Shown here piece by piece: positions 36,761 to 47,410 of a stretch of 64,000 nucleotides of DNA. The translations under genes were made by a program, and so were the position numbers. Within the stretch, counting starts at the first letter, position 1. Each line of letters starts with the position of its first letter. Location of the stretch: contig ML679963.1 in assembly GCA_007922225.1 (NCBI GenBank), positions 7,039,984 to 7,103,983 on the forward strand, in the 5' to 3' direction. This stretch comes from Emydura subglobosa (Eukaryota > Chordata > Testudines > Chelidae). Under the pieces are notes generated by a model. It did not search any database, had not been told where the DNA came from, and worked only from the letters and a program-made list of their open reading frames with translations.

Positions 36761-38540
36761 AGCTGGGGAATGCCTACAGATCAGTGACTTACACATTATC
36801 CTTTTGCACTGAGAGAATTATTCATAAACATAAAAATTGCTAGTTTTCAGACCACATATTAAATGTAAAATAATTAACGCCGTTTGTTTTCAGTTTTTAC
36901 CAATTTGTACGGAAAAATTCCTGGGTTTCACAAAAGCTATTCTTCATTATTGATCAATTTTCACCCAAATTTTGGACCACTCAAGTACACAAAAATACTG
37001 ATTATGTTAAGAAAATCCAATACATCATATTAGATAATGTGTTTATTTTAATAATAAATTAGTCTAAGTGTAAATGTGAGGCTGTCTGTTAAAGTAAGGC
37101 ATATTAATCCTGAGATTTACTCAGAATACCGTGACTTCTTCCCCCCACTGATTTTTTTTTTTTTTGAGTTTTTGTAATAAACACTGAAATTCCCAGGAAA
37201 TCTGAAACAAAATAAAAACTGAAAATGAAGGGCCTTGAAAATAATACAGTTTAAGTGACAGTTTTAAAAACCCTAAAGATGCACATTTTCCCTACACAGA
37301 GGAATACAAAAAGTTCTCTTTTATATAAAGACAATGTTTGTATATGAAGGAGAAGTTTTACCCAAACACTTTACAGCATATAAAATGCAGCTTAAACATA
37401 AAGACAGTTTATTCTATAGTACATATCTGTCACCTCATAGAAATGCAGATGTCAAATTTATTTTGTTTGTTAAATTTATGATGTTTAACCCATTCACCAG
37501 CATGATATATTTGCAGAGATGCTACTTGTTACAAAATATGCCTCAACTACTTAGCAAAAGATGTCCAGTACTGCACATACCCAGCTTTCATTCAATTCAT
37601 ATTTTAATAATACACCATTCAGCATCAAGTCACTTTCACAAATGTTATGACAAGCTACCACACCATGTGATAATTTTAATCTAATTTACAATATGAAAAG
37701 ATTTGAGTGACTATTAGTTACAACTATATTAGGTGGACATGATTGTCACCTCAACTACGATCAGAGCTAAAAAAATTTCCTCAATTCACTGGTCCATCAA
37801 CAAGTTTTAAATGCTGCTTTAAAAACAATTACAAAGAATTTGTGAAACTGACATTCATTAATCAAAATTAAAACACCACAGCAAACTAAACTTACAGATG
37901 AATTGTAAACTTTTCCATTAGAAATGTAAGCTGGTGAAAGGGTTTAACAATGGTCAGAGCTGGTTAATTTACAAATCCAGTAGTAACTTTTCTCTTTCCT
38001 TACAAGCAAGAGACAGATGCAAGTCAAATGAAATACTCATAACAGAAATGTAAGCACCTGATACTGAAAAGCTGCTGAATACACACTAACTCCACAGATC
38101 ATCATGGGAGTGTCAGAAGCCCAAGCCATCACTTTGGAATTTATTAAAATTAAGGAGTTTTTGGCAACATTTTCTCTGTATGTAGGTGAACGGTTTCTTG
38201 ATAATTTCTGCTTACACATACAGTGACACATACTGGCAGGGTGGCACTACAGCAGAATTTCCACTGCAGTTAAATTAGCAATACATTTATCCTATGCTCT
38301 GATTACTGACAATATGAAGCCAAAGGAGTTGCAGAGATTTTCTCTTTCCCATCAGATTAAAAGGTGACAGTACTGCTTATGTTATGTAAATGTGTATGTT
38401 ATGTATAGATGGCCTGTTCTGGAAAGAGCTTAGGTAGTTTTCACTTATTGCAATTACGCAAAAATAGTATTTCAGACGATAAACTAAATTTATTTTCACA
38501 TATTCCCACAAATAAAATTGATTCAAGGCAAACTTTAGGC

Positions 38541-39065
38541 CAGTGATACTCAGACCTCAGTGGTTCAGGAGCCAAATTAGCGATCAACATTACCCAAAAG
38601 AGTCACAGTGGTGTAAATTCATTGTTTCAGCTACAATAGTACTATATATTCATATTTAAATAGAATGACTGGGAAAATATTTAGTGTATATACACACACA
38701 TTTTTTAATATGCATTATATATATATTTCAGGAGCAAATGGTGGAAGCTTTCCGTTGTTCTCACGGTACAGCTCAAACCATGCATTGCTTTTGGTATGCA
38801 ATACAATCAAAAAGTGCTACTCATTTATCGTAGAGCAGTGCTACTCAGACAGGCTCACGAGCTGCGAGTGGCTCTTTAATATATATATTATTCTCACAAT
38901 AAAATGACTGACCATTATTATTTTACCACCTACAATTGGTTAACAACATAGTAAAAGCATCCTGATTGGCTAATAATTACATCACACAGTGTTTTAATAT
39001 CATGTGCTGCACAGAGCCGCAGGAGACACATTAAAGAGCCACGAGTCTCAGTCTGAGTATCACTG
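38541..39065. mobile_element. hAT-like non-autonomous element(s) with exact 15-bp terminal inverted repeats
   Basis: The left end cagtgatactcagac (38541-38555) and right end gtctgagtatcactg (39051-39065) are exact reverse complements. Flanking 8-mers ctttaggc (left) and ctctagac (right) agree at 6 of 8 positions with only transitions, as expected for an old hAT target-site duplication. A second left-type end, cagtgctactcagac, begins at 38836 and pairs with the same right end through inverted 'gtggctctttaat' / 'attaaagagccac', so a 230-bp member may be nested or the element is internally palindromic. No transposase frame is present. Confidence 0.65.
38725..38800. repeat. Left arm of a long imperfect inverted repeat
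   Basis: This arm, from atttcaggagcaaatgg to cattgcttttggtatgca, is the near-perfect reverse complement of 39103-39187. The spacer of about 300 bases contains the 230-bp hAT-like unit. On RNA level it could fold into a roughly 75-bp duplex. Confidence 0.8.
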
Positions 39066-39102
39066 CTCTAGACTAAACAAGTAGCTCTTTATTACTGTTG
39101 GC

Positions 39103-39187
39103 TGCATACCAAAAGCAATGCATGGTTTGAGCTGTACTGTAAGAACAATGGAAAGCTTCTCCAGAAAGCGCCATTTGCTACTGAAAT
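39103..39187. repeat. Right arm of a long imperfect inverted repeat
   Basis: From tgcataccaaaagcaatgca to atttgctactgaaat. It pairs with 38725-38800 with a few mismatches and one 6-to-9-base indel. It lies outside the 15-bp terminal repeats, so the arms are not simply the ends of that element. Confidence 0.8.
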
Positions 39188-39523
39188 GCTGAACTCCAAC
39201 CTTATAAGGATGTACAGCTCTGCACTTTTAAAGCAAGCCTACATCAGAGATGACAAAAACCTATTAAAAAGCGATGCCAAGATTGCACCCACATACTCCT
39301 CCAAAGCAGGGACCAATCTTTCCATAAAAACACATGCCATTGTAGACTACAGGGCAATGATAAATTTTAACAAGATATTCTCAAGATACTTTTGGAGGAG
39401 CTGTATGGGCTTCATCCTAGAATCTTAGCAGTGGGAATTCTGAAGTTCATGCAGGACCCTAAAGAAGCTCACAATATACTGAAAAGAGCCTCAAAAACCA
39501 ACTTTGTAAGATCATATGCTTAC

Positions 39524-39586
39524 CTAAGTATTTACTCTCGGGTGGCTGTTCTAACTCTCGGAAAGCACTGTATTTGTCTCCATAAT
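39524..39586 (-). CDS. SYNRG: SYNRG 63-nt coding exon
   Basis: Encodes residues 592-612, with DYGDKYSAFRELEQPPESKY matching human DPGDKYSAFRELEQTAENKP. Acceptor CATGATAG and donor GTAAGC; phase 1 on both sides, so it can be skipped without frame loss. Confidence 0.95.
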
Positions 39587-39786
39587 CTATCATGCATGAA
39601 ATAAAAAAGATCATTTCCATTAAAATATTGTGAAATTAGACTACACTCACAGTACAGATGCTACCATCTTGCACTGTAAAAATGTCAGACAAACATTTTA
39701 CCAATGTCACAGACACTACTGAAATATGAACAATTAAACTAAATGTTAAATTACACAGTGTTAGCAATTCAACAGTTTTTATTTAC

Positions 39787-39905
39787 CTCCAAACATAGCT
39801 GCACTTTCAGAAGGCTTATCAACCGCAATTCCTTTAAACACAGCATATTTATCCGTTGAGGAAGGTGTTTTAGTGCCAGGAAGTGGAATCAGCAAAGAAG
39901 GGATA
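39787..39905 (-). CDS. SYNRG: SYNRG coding exon
   Basis: Encodes residues 552-591: IPSLLIPLPGTKTPSSTD, then KYAVFKGIAVDKPSES and AAMFG. Phase 2 in, 1 out. The donor is GTAAAT (weaker). Its acceptor is preceded within ten bases by an (AAAT)n microsatellite, unlike the other SYNRG acceptors. Confidence 0.95.
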
Positions 39906-39915
39906 CTGAACAAGC

Positions 39916-39918
39916 AAA

Positions 39919-39949
<31 letters not shown>

Positions 39950-39950
39950 A
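39916..39950. repeat. (AAAT)n microsatellite at a SYNRG acceptor
   Basis: Nearly nine AAAT units. On the SYNRG strand this is (TTTA)n ending about ten bases before the CAG of the exon at 39905, the usual position of the polypyrimidine tract and branch point. Confidence 0.95.
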
Positions 39951-42104
39951 GAGGAAAAGCTCCTGAATTTCCCATATGAAATCTAATTTCTTCCATTATG
40001 TAAAGCAAACAGGATATTAAGAAGTGAAACAGCCTAATATTAGCATCTGTCTAAATTGTATGTATTCACACACAAACGTGCTCTACCAAACATTTGATAA
40101 AGAACTTGACTCCTACACTTTTAAAACTACATTTATAAAAGATCTGCAGCAGTGATATCCCCACGCCAATCCCATTTATCTTACACTAGTCACTGTCTCA
40201 CTGAAATTCTATCAATACTACTCTGGGCCAAAATAGTAAATTCTCCACCAATGGAGAGTAGAGATGCATTAACTTCTTGATTCTTACTTGTGATAGAATA
40301 TGGAAAAGAACTGTTTCATATATGCACCACTGCAATTTTAAGCCAGAAGAGGGCGTGTGCACGCACACACACACAAAACCTGTGGTTTCATTAATTACAT
40401 TGTCCGAGATGGCTTCTTGATGGGCCTAGAAATGGATAAGAATCACAGGCTACCTGCGATTTTGTTAACTCTGTGCTTCCAATTCTTCTGCTTTTGATTA
40501 CATTTTCATTGCATATTGCAAAAATACTAGAGAACAGATTCCCCATTCCAATATGAGCAAAGGATAACATTGTTTGAATTTCTACACAGTGAAAATCAGC
40601 AGTTCAGGAAGCCATATATTTAGCTACATCAGGATTATGCCATAATTACCTGAACAGACCTCTTTGCACATGAACATGTTCTAGTTTGTATAGTAAACTG
40701 CCATAATAATCTAACACTGTGTTAGCAATTCTTGAAAGATTTAAAAATGTACTGTAAGAGCTTTGTTTCCCCCCCGCCTTATCAGACGTTGGCAGTTCTG
40801 CAGAACATCCTTTACATATGAATGACTATATTTTACCTCTAGTTTATGTCATTTAATATTATACACATGGAAAATCTGAATGAATTTCTGTGGCATTCTT
40901 TGGCCTGGAGCAAGAATCTTTCCAGAGCCATTTAAATCTCCTTATCAGTGGTCTGCAAGCTACACACAAACCCAGCAGTTGCATGTGCATTCTAATGGTG
41001 GTCTGTGTGGTTTGGAGAATAAGACAGAGTAATGTCAAAGAATGTACGGCAAAATAATTTAATTTCACATCACTACAAAACAAACTGTTGGCTATCCAAT
41101 CTTGATAAATACAGTTAATCAGGTGTACGCTAGTACAGATAGCTTTTTAAAAAAAAAATAAAGCTCCATAAGCAGTTAGACTATAGCTCATTGTAATATT
41201 CTGTACAAAACTGAATGCTTTTACAACTGAATAAAGAGAACTACTGCAGTGGAAAAGAAAACACTGATTTCTCATGGCCCTCCATCTCCAATTATAGAAC
41301 TTTAAACAAAATTGTGCTTACAGATTTGCAAATTCTTCTGCTAAGACTACCATTAACAGAATAATTTTATTAATTGCAGAACTATGTCTAACATAAAATA
41401 AGGACTAAATAAAATATGGAGCATCTTCAAATGAATATAGCATAACTGATTTAAAATTAGCAAAATGAAATCCCTTTCCTGAAAAGCTATGACTCAGACT
41501 GTAATTTTATGCATGCTGCAGCTGAACAATTCATTCTACTATCGTCCTCTGCTCTCATTGTCAAGGAAGCAACCAGTAATCACCTTGAAAGTATTTGTTC
41601 TATCTACATACAAGAACAACCAGTTCAATATATATAGACAAAATCTTTTCTTCCTAAAATTGATTAAAATTAGGCAGGTGGGAGCATTATTATCCCTGCC
41701 CTGTATAATATGAGAAGACAAAATTTAGGGACTTCCTGACAACAGGACACTCTAAGTCAGAATTGTGTGAAAGAATTCAGACTCAGTAGCAGGAAGCTTT
41801 GTATGCTACCTTCTCCATTCCACACTGCCTATCCCATGATTGTATTGAGGGGATCTCACTCTCTCAGTTAAAGAAATAAGGGCCACCGGAACAGGAGAGG
41901 TGTTGAGCAACCACAAAGATGGTAGACTTCCAAAATTTGAATGAAACAGACTTTTGCAGGCAACCACCACAACTCAAAGTCAGGTCCTAAATAAATTGGC
42001 CAAAATGGAAAGGATGAGAGGAGCTTAAAAAACCCCATCCACTGTAGAGTCATGGCCATTTAAAAGATAACAGATGCTCTCTGCATGCATTTTAGGTACT
42101 TATA

Positions 42105-42178
42105 GCATGATCAAAGGCAACTGAAGTCAATGGGAGGCTTTCCAAGTACTTCAGTGGGCACTGAATCAGACCCTTAAG
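42105..42178. repeat. Palindromic short dispersed repeat
   Basis: 'caactgaagtcaatgggagg' with 'ctttccaagtacttcagtgg' and 'gcactgaatcagacccttaa' fits the same group of reptile short palindromic repeats. Confidence 0.5.
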
Positions 42179-42592
42179 GACAGCTAATGTTAAGTGCATA
42201 GCTTATCTGTCCCAATACATTTTTCTGAGAGCACAGGAATGAGTGGGTCGCTTATGTAAAGGTTTGAGCCTAAATGCACGGCATAAAAGAACTCATGATT
42301 GTCACCAACAGAATAAACACTTGAAAACCTATTCTCATACCTTTATATACAATTTATCTCAGCACAATGAATAGAACTCTAAAGAACAGCCAGTCATCTA
42401 TAGTACATTAAATGTCAGTTTTGATACACTGCAATTTAAGATTTTTTAAACGGTTCCTGAAAAACTGCCAGAGTCAAGGCCAGGTGATGGTATGAAATTA
42501 TTGCTTAGAAAGTTACACAGAAAGGAAAAATGTTTAATTGCTTTAAAAAGGATATTAAGTTACTGAAAAATAATTCAGAGAGCTACTCTAAC

Positions 42593-42729
42593 CTGCTCCG
42601 GTGCTGAGAACTGGTTGCTTTGGAGGATCCAGATCCGCCCCCTTGGAAATCAGTGAAAGATTCGTCAAGCGAGCCAGACTTCGAAGCATCCTGAAAATCC
42701 TGGAAGTCATCTTCTTCTGGTTTTACTAC
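42593..42729 (-). CDS. SYNRG: SYNRG coding exon
   Basis: Encodes residues 507-551: VVKPEEDDFQDFQDASKS, SLDESFTDFQGG and SKATSSQHRS. It carries two ear-binding motifs (EDDFQDF, DESFTDF). Acceptor TGCAATCCAG; donor GTTAGA, phase 0 in and 2 out. In the known human isoform it follows directly after residue Q of the exon at 46029-46277; here a candidate cassette exon lies between. Confidence 0.96.
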
Positions 42730-45700
42730 CTGGATTGCATAAAATCATGAGACCCACCCTTAAGACCAGAAAACACATTAATATATATTTAAACTGTCAC
42801 AAGTAAACAGTTTTTGTCTAATCAGTAATTTCCTGTGCACCTGACTGCAAAGGTTTTAATATACAAACCAATAATTAAAGGGAGTAGACAAAGCCCTATA
42901 AAATGTTATTGAAAGAAACAACTGAGATAGCAGGGGAATGGACTACATGAAATAACAGATCTTTTGTCATCTCCAATTTCTATAATGCTATGATAGAAAG
43001 TGAATTTAGTGTTGGAATAAAGGCACAAGACAAACTTAACCATAACAAAAATCCTTTATTCCTTCATAAAACAAGCACAGCACCAGCATCTGCAGTATAA
43101 GCTTCCTTACAGTGCCCCACAAACATGACTGAACCTTGCTTTGGAAGAGCTGTAGCTAAACGCTTGATGATTGTTTACTCTACATATCCATTGTGCCTTC
43201 AGCAAAGGCACTGAAATGGGAGCAATGGTGCCAGGGGTTATTTTATTATAATGATGTGGTCAATTGTCCTCTAAAGAACGGACAGAGAAGCAATTCATTT
43301 CACAGAGACCACTGAAGAACCAAGAGGTAGACACATGACTATGTAGACCCCTTTGATAACTTACTATACTGTTAAATTTTCATTTCAATTAGATGGCCTA
43401 GAAGCATGTGAGGCCTCTGAATTTAACAACAGAAATAAATATCAGGGCTCTGAATGCTCCATAAGCATATAATTGTACTTCAGAATCCATTCTCTATGGA
43501 ATGGTTATAGAGTTTCTGGTCCACAATTACTAAAGAGGACAAGGAGGTGTTGCAGCAGGGAGCTTAATAAACGTAGGAATTTCCTAGTTAGGGAGTGGCT
43601 AGTGGCTGCTTAAAGCATGTCTCTGCGTATATGTCCTCACACTACATGATGTCAGAAGTGAGTGAATCTTTCTCCCTAAAGAAGGAGTAAAGGAAATAAA
43701 AGACACCTCCAGACTGCCAGAATGGAGACAGAGGGGCAAATGGAAATCAGGGAGGAGACCTGTGAGAGCAGCAGGAAGGAGGTAGAGCCCGATCTCACTG
43801 CAGCAGTGGAGACAATAGCACAAATGGCTCTTTTAGAGATGTTTGATTTTTGCAACACAGGCTGCTGGCCTTGCTGGAGCCATAGAACTGAGCGATTTTG
43901 AATGGCTTCTGGCTTAACAGAGAAAGCACAAGAATACCAGATAAATGCCCTGATATTTGACAGGGTGCTGCCGTTGCGGATATCCTACGTGTCCTACCCC
44001 TCACTGATGAGGAAGAGAAAGAATATTCCAAAGTGAAAGAGGCTTTCAATGCCCCTTTCATAGACAGACATTATATATGACAAGGCCAAACTTAATAGGA
44101 AGTGCCAGAAACAAGGGTAAACAGCTGAGACTTTTATTACAACACTGCGGTTTTGCTGAACACTGCTAATGTGGAATGTTAAAAGAACTAATATGAGACA
44201 AGATAGTTGTTGGTACAAAAGACACCAGTTATTCAGAACAGGTTCAGTTAGACCCAGATCTCACACTAACAAAACAATAACAAAAGTCAGAATGCAATAA
44301 CCCATAAAGAAACAGCACGGTGGCTTGCATGCTACGGCATAAGGGAGACTGCATCAGACAATACTGACACAGTAAAGAGAAAAGTCACAAATGTGAAAAG
44401 ATCAATCAGACCAAATGTACATCATAGGAACAGTGCACACCTAGAAAGTGGGAGGCCAAAGAACTTTAAGAAGAAGAAAGTTTGGAAAAGCTGTGGAAGA
44501 TGTAGCAAGACACCTAGTCACAGCTGACAACAATGTCCTGCAAGAGAGGCTGAACGTAGGAGATGCCACAAAAACGGGATGTTTTGCAACAGCATATAGG
44601 TCATCAAGAGTAGCGGAAACAATCCAAGGAGAGTGTTATCAGATGACAAGAAATCCATGCTTTTAGGGACTCTATCCTCAGTAGAACAGACAACAATTTG
44701 GTACACGAATATGAATCTAAGCAATTGAAACCTTTAATTAAAATTGATATTGGAGTGCACCAACTTGACTTTTGATGGCACCCAATGACTCCAGTACAGT
44801 TCATGTAATGTAACAGTAGTATATCAGCATTATTTCTGGCTTTGAATCAGAAGCAATCTTCTTGTTTTTAGCTGTATAACTTTGGAACAACTTCCATTTT
44901 CATTTGACTATGGAAAGGAAGGATCATGGGGCACCCCCTAGCTGCCTGTCTCTAGGTGTGTAGTGCATCCACTTGTGGAGATCTGTACTTGCTCTTTCAT
45001 TCATGTCATCAGTGCATCATTCACCTAAAAACGGCTGATAAAGCACAAAACATCAAAGACTTTATAATACTTGTGATTCACCCTAGGTGTGTAAAGTTGC
45101 ACAACAAGCAAAGAAAATCATTAAAATGACATTTGGTGATCACTACACTTGTGGAGGGTTCTGTGTGAATATCTGTATTAAGATGGAAGGCTCCAAGAAC
45201 AAATGCATTATATAATATTAGGGGGCAATCAACTGGGATTGTTCCAGACCAAAACCTAAGATGTCAATAACTTTTCAGCCATCTTCAAAATGGGAACCAA
45301 TTGCAAGGATTCTGTTCTCCATGCTGCCCCTCCAACAAAACAAAAATAAAAAATATGTTTAGGATCTCAGTAGATATGGAAGACATCTGATAAATAATGG
45401 ACTTCATCCTCTTTCCATGGAACATCTCAGACAATATATTATATTTGATCTTAGCCAAGTCATCTTTGAATAGAGAAAGAACATCATGGAGGCAAAATCA
45501 ATCAGTATATGCTGCAAAACATCAAAAGGAATATGCTGTGGATACAGGACAAATTGAATTTTGAATAGCAAATTTGATCACCAAGATCAACTTATGCTTC
45601 CAGAAAATATGGGGAATTAACCAGATCATCTTTTCTATCACTGGTATGTAGCTTTCAGTTCTCCCTATGGTGGTCTCAATTCTGTTTTACTAGGCATATA

Positions 45701-45762
45701 ACAGAGGTCTTACTTAGTTTACATGTAATTCCATTTCAAATGTTGTAAAAAAATGAACTAAC
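42730..45762 (-). other. SYNRG: SYNRG intron with retrotransposon remnant
   Basis: 3.0 kb on the 3' side of the candidate cassette exon. About a third is the decayed Ty3/gypsy copy (43600-44790). The rest is AT-rich without recognised features. Confidence 0.65.
43600..44790 (+). mobile_element. Decayed Ty3/gypsy-type LTR retrotransposon, gag to start of protease
   Basis: Short translated stretches on the plus strand match vertebrate Ty3/gypsy gag: ILRVLPLTDEEEKEYSKVK (43982-44040), a CWPCW-type block just upstream (about 43860), and zinc-knuckle remnants SCGRCS and CHKNGMFC (about 44480-44590). After these comes a LIKIDIG stretch (about 44735) where the protease DTG motif would stand. Upstream, 'tgatgtcagaagtgagtg' (about 43645) resembles the usual primer-binding-site region. 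Many stops and frame changes show that it is dead. It is antisense to SYNRG. Pol is not recognised and LTR edges are not clear. Confidence 0.75.
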
Positions 45763-45831
45763 TGGAGGCATCTCTCGGGATGCAATAACTTCGGAAAAGA
45801 GGAGAAATTTGTCTAGCTCTTCTAATGCCAC
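45763..45831 (-). CDS. SYNRG: Candidate SYNRG cassette exon, 69 nt
   Basis: On the minus strand a strong acceptor (CAGTTTCTTTCAG) is followed by 23 open codons, VALEELDKFLLF to SREMPP, then a good donor (CCA|GTTAGT). Both ends are phase 0, exactly as needed between the exons at 46029-46277 and 42593-42729, so inclusion keeps frame. The peptide looks like a short amphipathic helix. I do not recall this segment in the human isoform I know, so it may be an alternative exon or one absent from that isoform. Splice signals, phase and composition support it; there is no transcript evidence here. Confidence 0.65.
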
Positions 45832-46028
45832 CTGAAAGAAACTGAAACATCAAAGAGGCTTGCTACAGCATGGTCTGATATATTTAAAAGGATGTGGTCT
45901 AGATTTCAGTTTCATTTTTAATGTTTATTTAAAATCCAGTTGTCATTATGCAGCTTTGAAACAGAGTTGCCCTATAATTCCCTTTTAAGGATAATACAGA
46001 TTTATCATGTCATAGAAACAGCACTAAC

Positions 46029-46277
46029 CTGATTTGTGGGGTAAGATGGCATGAAACCACTAGAAACCTGTGCTGCAGCTCCACTCACTGGTGCTGTTAT
46101 GTTCATTCCTATGACTGCCTGTCCAATATTAAGTGGCATGGAGACTGGTGGTCCAGAGGGCATCATAGGCTGTTGACTCACTGTGGTGGGTAACGAAATT
46201 GGATATCCACTTAAGGTAGGGACAGGGGCAGTTGGAAATTGGTTTAAAACATCAGGACTCATTGCAGGTACTCCTCT
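46029..46277 (-). CDS. SYNRG: SYNRG coding exon
   Basis: Encodes residues 424-506, Pro/Met/Ser-rich: RGVPAMSPDVLNQFP, PTLSGYPISLPTTVSQ, IGQAVIGMNI and SSGFMPSYPTNQ. Follows the EH domain and is probably disordered. Phase 0 in and out, acceptor CCTTGTGCAG, donor GTTAGT. Matches human exon boundaries by sequence. Confidence 0.96.
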
Positions 46278-47213
46278 CTGCACAAGGAGAAAAATAAAGA
46301 GACAGTCATTTGAAATATGTAATGCCTGTGGCTATTTCCTCCATCTGTACTCTTATTTATGAACTATCTTTTTATTTATTTATTAAAACTATGAAAGAGC
46401 AGGGAGTCAGTCATGCTTCAATTCTAACTTTTGCACACAAAAAAAGGCTACCGAATGTTACATGATCAAGTGAACCTATGCATACCTAGTAAGCTGGAAC
46501 TCACACATTTCACAGCTAGATCTCATATGGAGCTATAGACTCACTTGATTCACTTATTAAAAACAAAAACAAAATTTGTATCTGAATGCTCAAAATTTAA
46601 CATTGGCTGGAGCTACACTGAACACTAGGTAGGTGCTATGCAAGTTTTCCCCACACAGTTCTCACAATGCACATCAGCGCCAAGCTTCATTGCCCCATCA
46701 ATTCTATTCCTGCATTTCTTTTATGTCAACTTCTGAGCATAGTGAAGTTTGCAAAACTTGAATGGTGGTTTTTGCAACTGCAGACAACTGGGAACAGCCA
46801 TGACATTATGCTATAACCTGGCACAAAAATTAAAACCTAGACTATACAGGCAAAAAGTTTAACAAATTCACCCACTGTCCAGGTGCTCAGATAATCTAGT
46901 GGTGGGGCCCATATCACTTCCTAAATAGGTATTTATACAGCATCAAAGAAAATACAAAGCCAAATACAAACTTAAATGAGTCCTGAAGAAGGAACAACAG
47001 CTATAAATGCAGACGGTGAAATCCTGGTTCCACTGAAATGAATGGGAGTTTTGCCAGGATTCATTCAGTGTATTTAAGGTGTGGTATAACACAGTATAAA
47101 AATGTGTGTTCATGCACAACATATTGCAGGGAAGTTACAAAAGTCAGTGACAGTTTATCCAGAGGTTAGACCCTCTTCCATTCCCCACCACAGTCTCTCT
47201 CAGTCACTTGTAC
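46278..47213 (-). other. SYNRG: SYNRG intron
   Basis: Intron of 936 bases; a palindromic short repeat lies at 47018-47065. Otherwise nothing is recognised. Confidence 0.7.
47018..47065. repeat. Palindromic short dispersed repeat
   Basis: 'gtgaaatcctggttccactg' with 'aaatgaatgggagttttgcc' and 'aggattcattcag' is close to the common reptile element with ends 'gtgaaatcctggccccattg'. Confidence 0.6.
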
Positions 47214-47410
47214 CTGAGTTACTGCTATCATAGCCAGGACAGTATAAAGCTCTTCTTTTGTAAGTTTTCCAGGTGTCATACGATTGGCTAAAGCCCATAT
47301 TTGTCCAAGGGTCTCCCTGGGAAGTCCAGATGACATCAGAATGGGATAGAGTTTAGCAGTATCTATTCCAGTAGGAGTCACAGTGGTTTCTAAAATTTTC
47401 TTATACAAAT
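47214..47410 (-). CDS. SYNRG: SYNRG coding exon, EH domain
   Basis: Encodes residues 358-423, most of the EH (Eps15 homology) domain: LYKKILETTVTPTGIDTA, KLYPILMSSGLPRETLG, QIWALANRMTPGKLTK and EELYTVLAMIAVTQ. The Trp of the QIWALAN helix is the residue that contacts NPF peptides in EH domains. Nearly identical to human. Phase 1 in, 0 out; donor GTACAA is atypical (no G at +5), but the next exon continues exactly as in human. Confidence 0.98.

Larger units (their letters stand above)
34843..39523 (-). other. SYNRG: SYNRG 4.7-kb intron
   Basis: No coding exon is supported. It has a GC-richer block at 36001-36300 that looks like an old repeat, a palindromic short repeat at 36680-36760, and the nested hAT-like and inverted-arm structure at 38541-39187. 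Confidence 0.65.
39906..42592 (-). other. SYNRG: SYNRG intron
   Basis: 2.7-kb intron without coding support. It ends in the (AAAT)n tract at 39916-39950 and has a short CA-rich stretch near 40361-40376 and a palindromic repeat at 42105-42178. Confidence 0.7.

Noticed and set aside
39913..39950. Repeat unit array as CRISPR-like or minisatellite structure
   Set aside because: It is a plain tetranucleotide microsatellite without spacers, in a eukaryotic intron.
44448..44666. 72-codon plus-strand frame in the gypsy remnant
   Set aside because: It is in a different frame from the recognisable zinc-knuckle remnants, so it is incidental.
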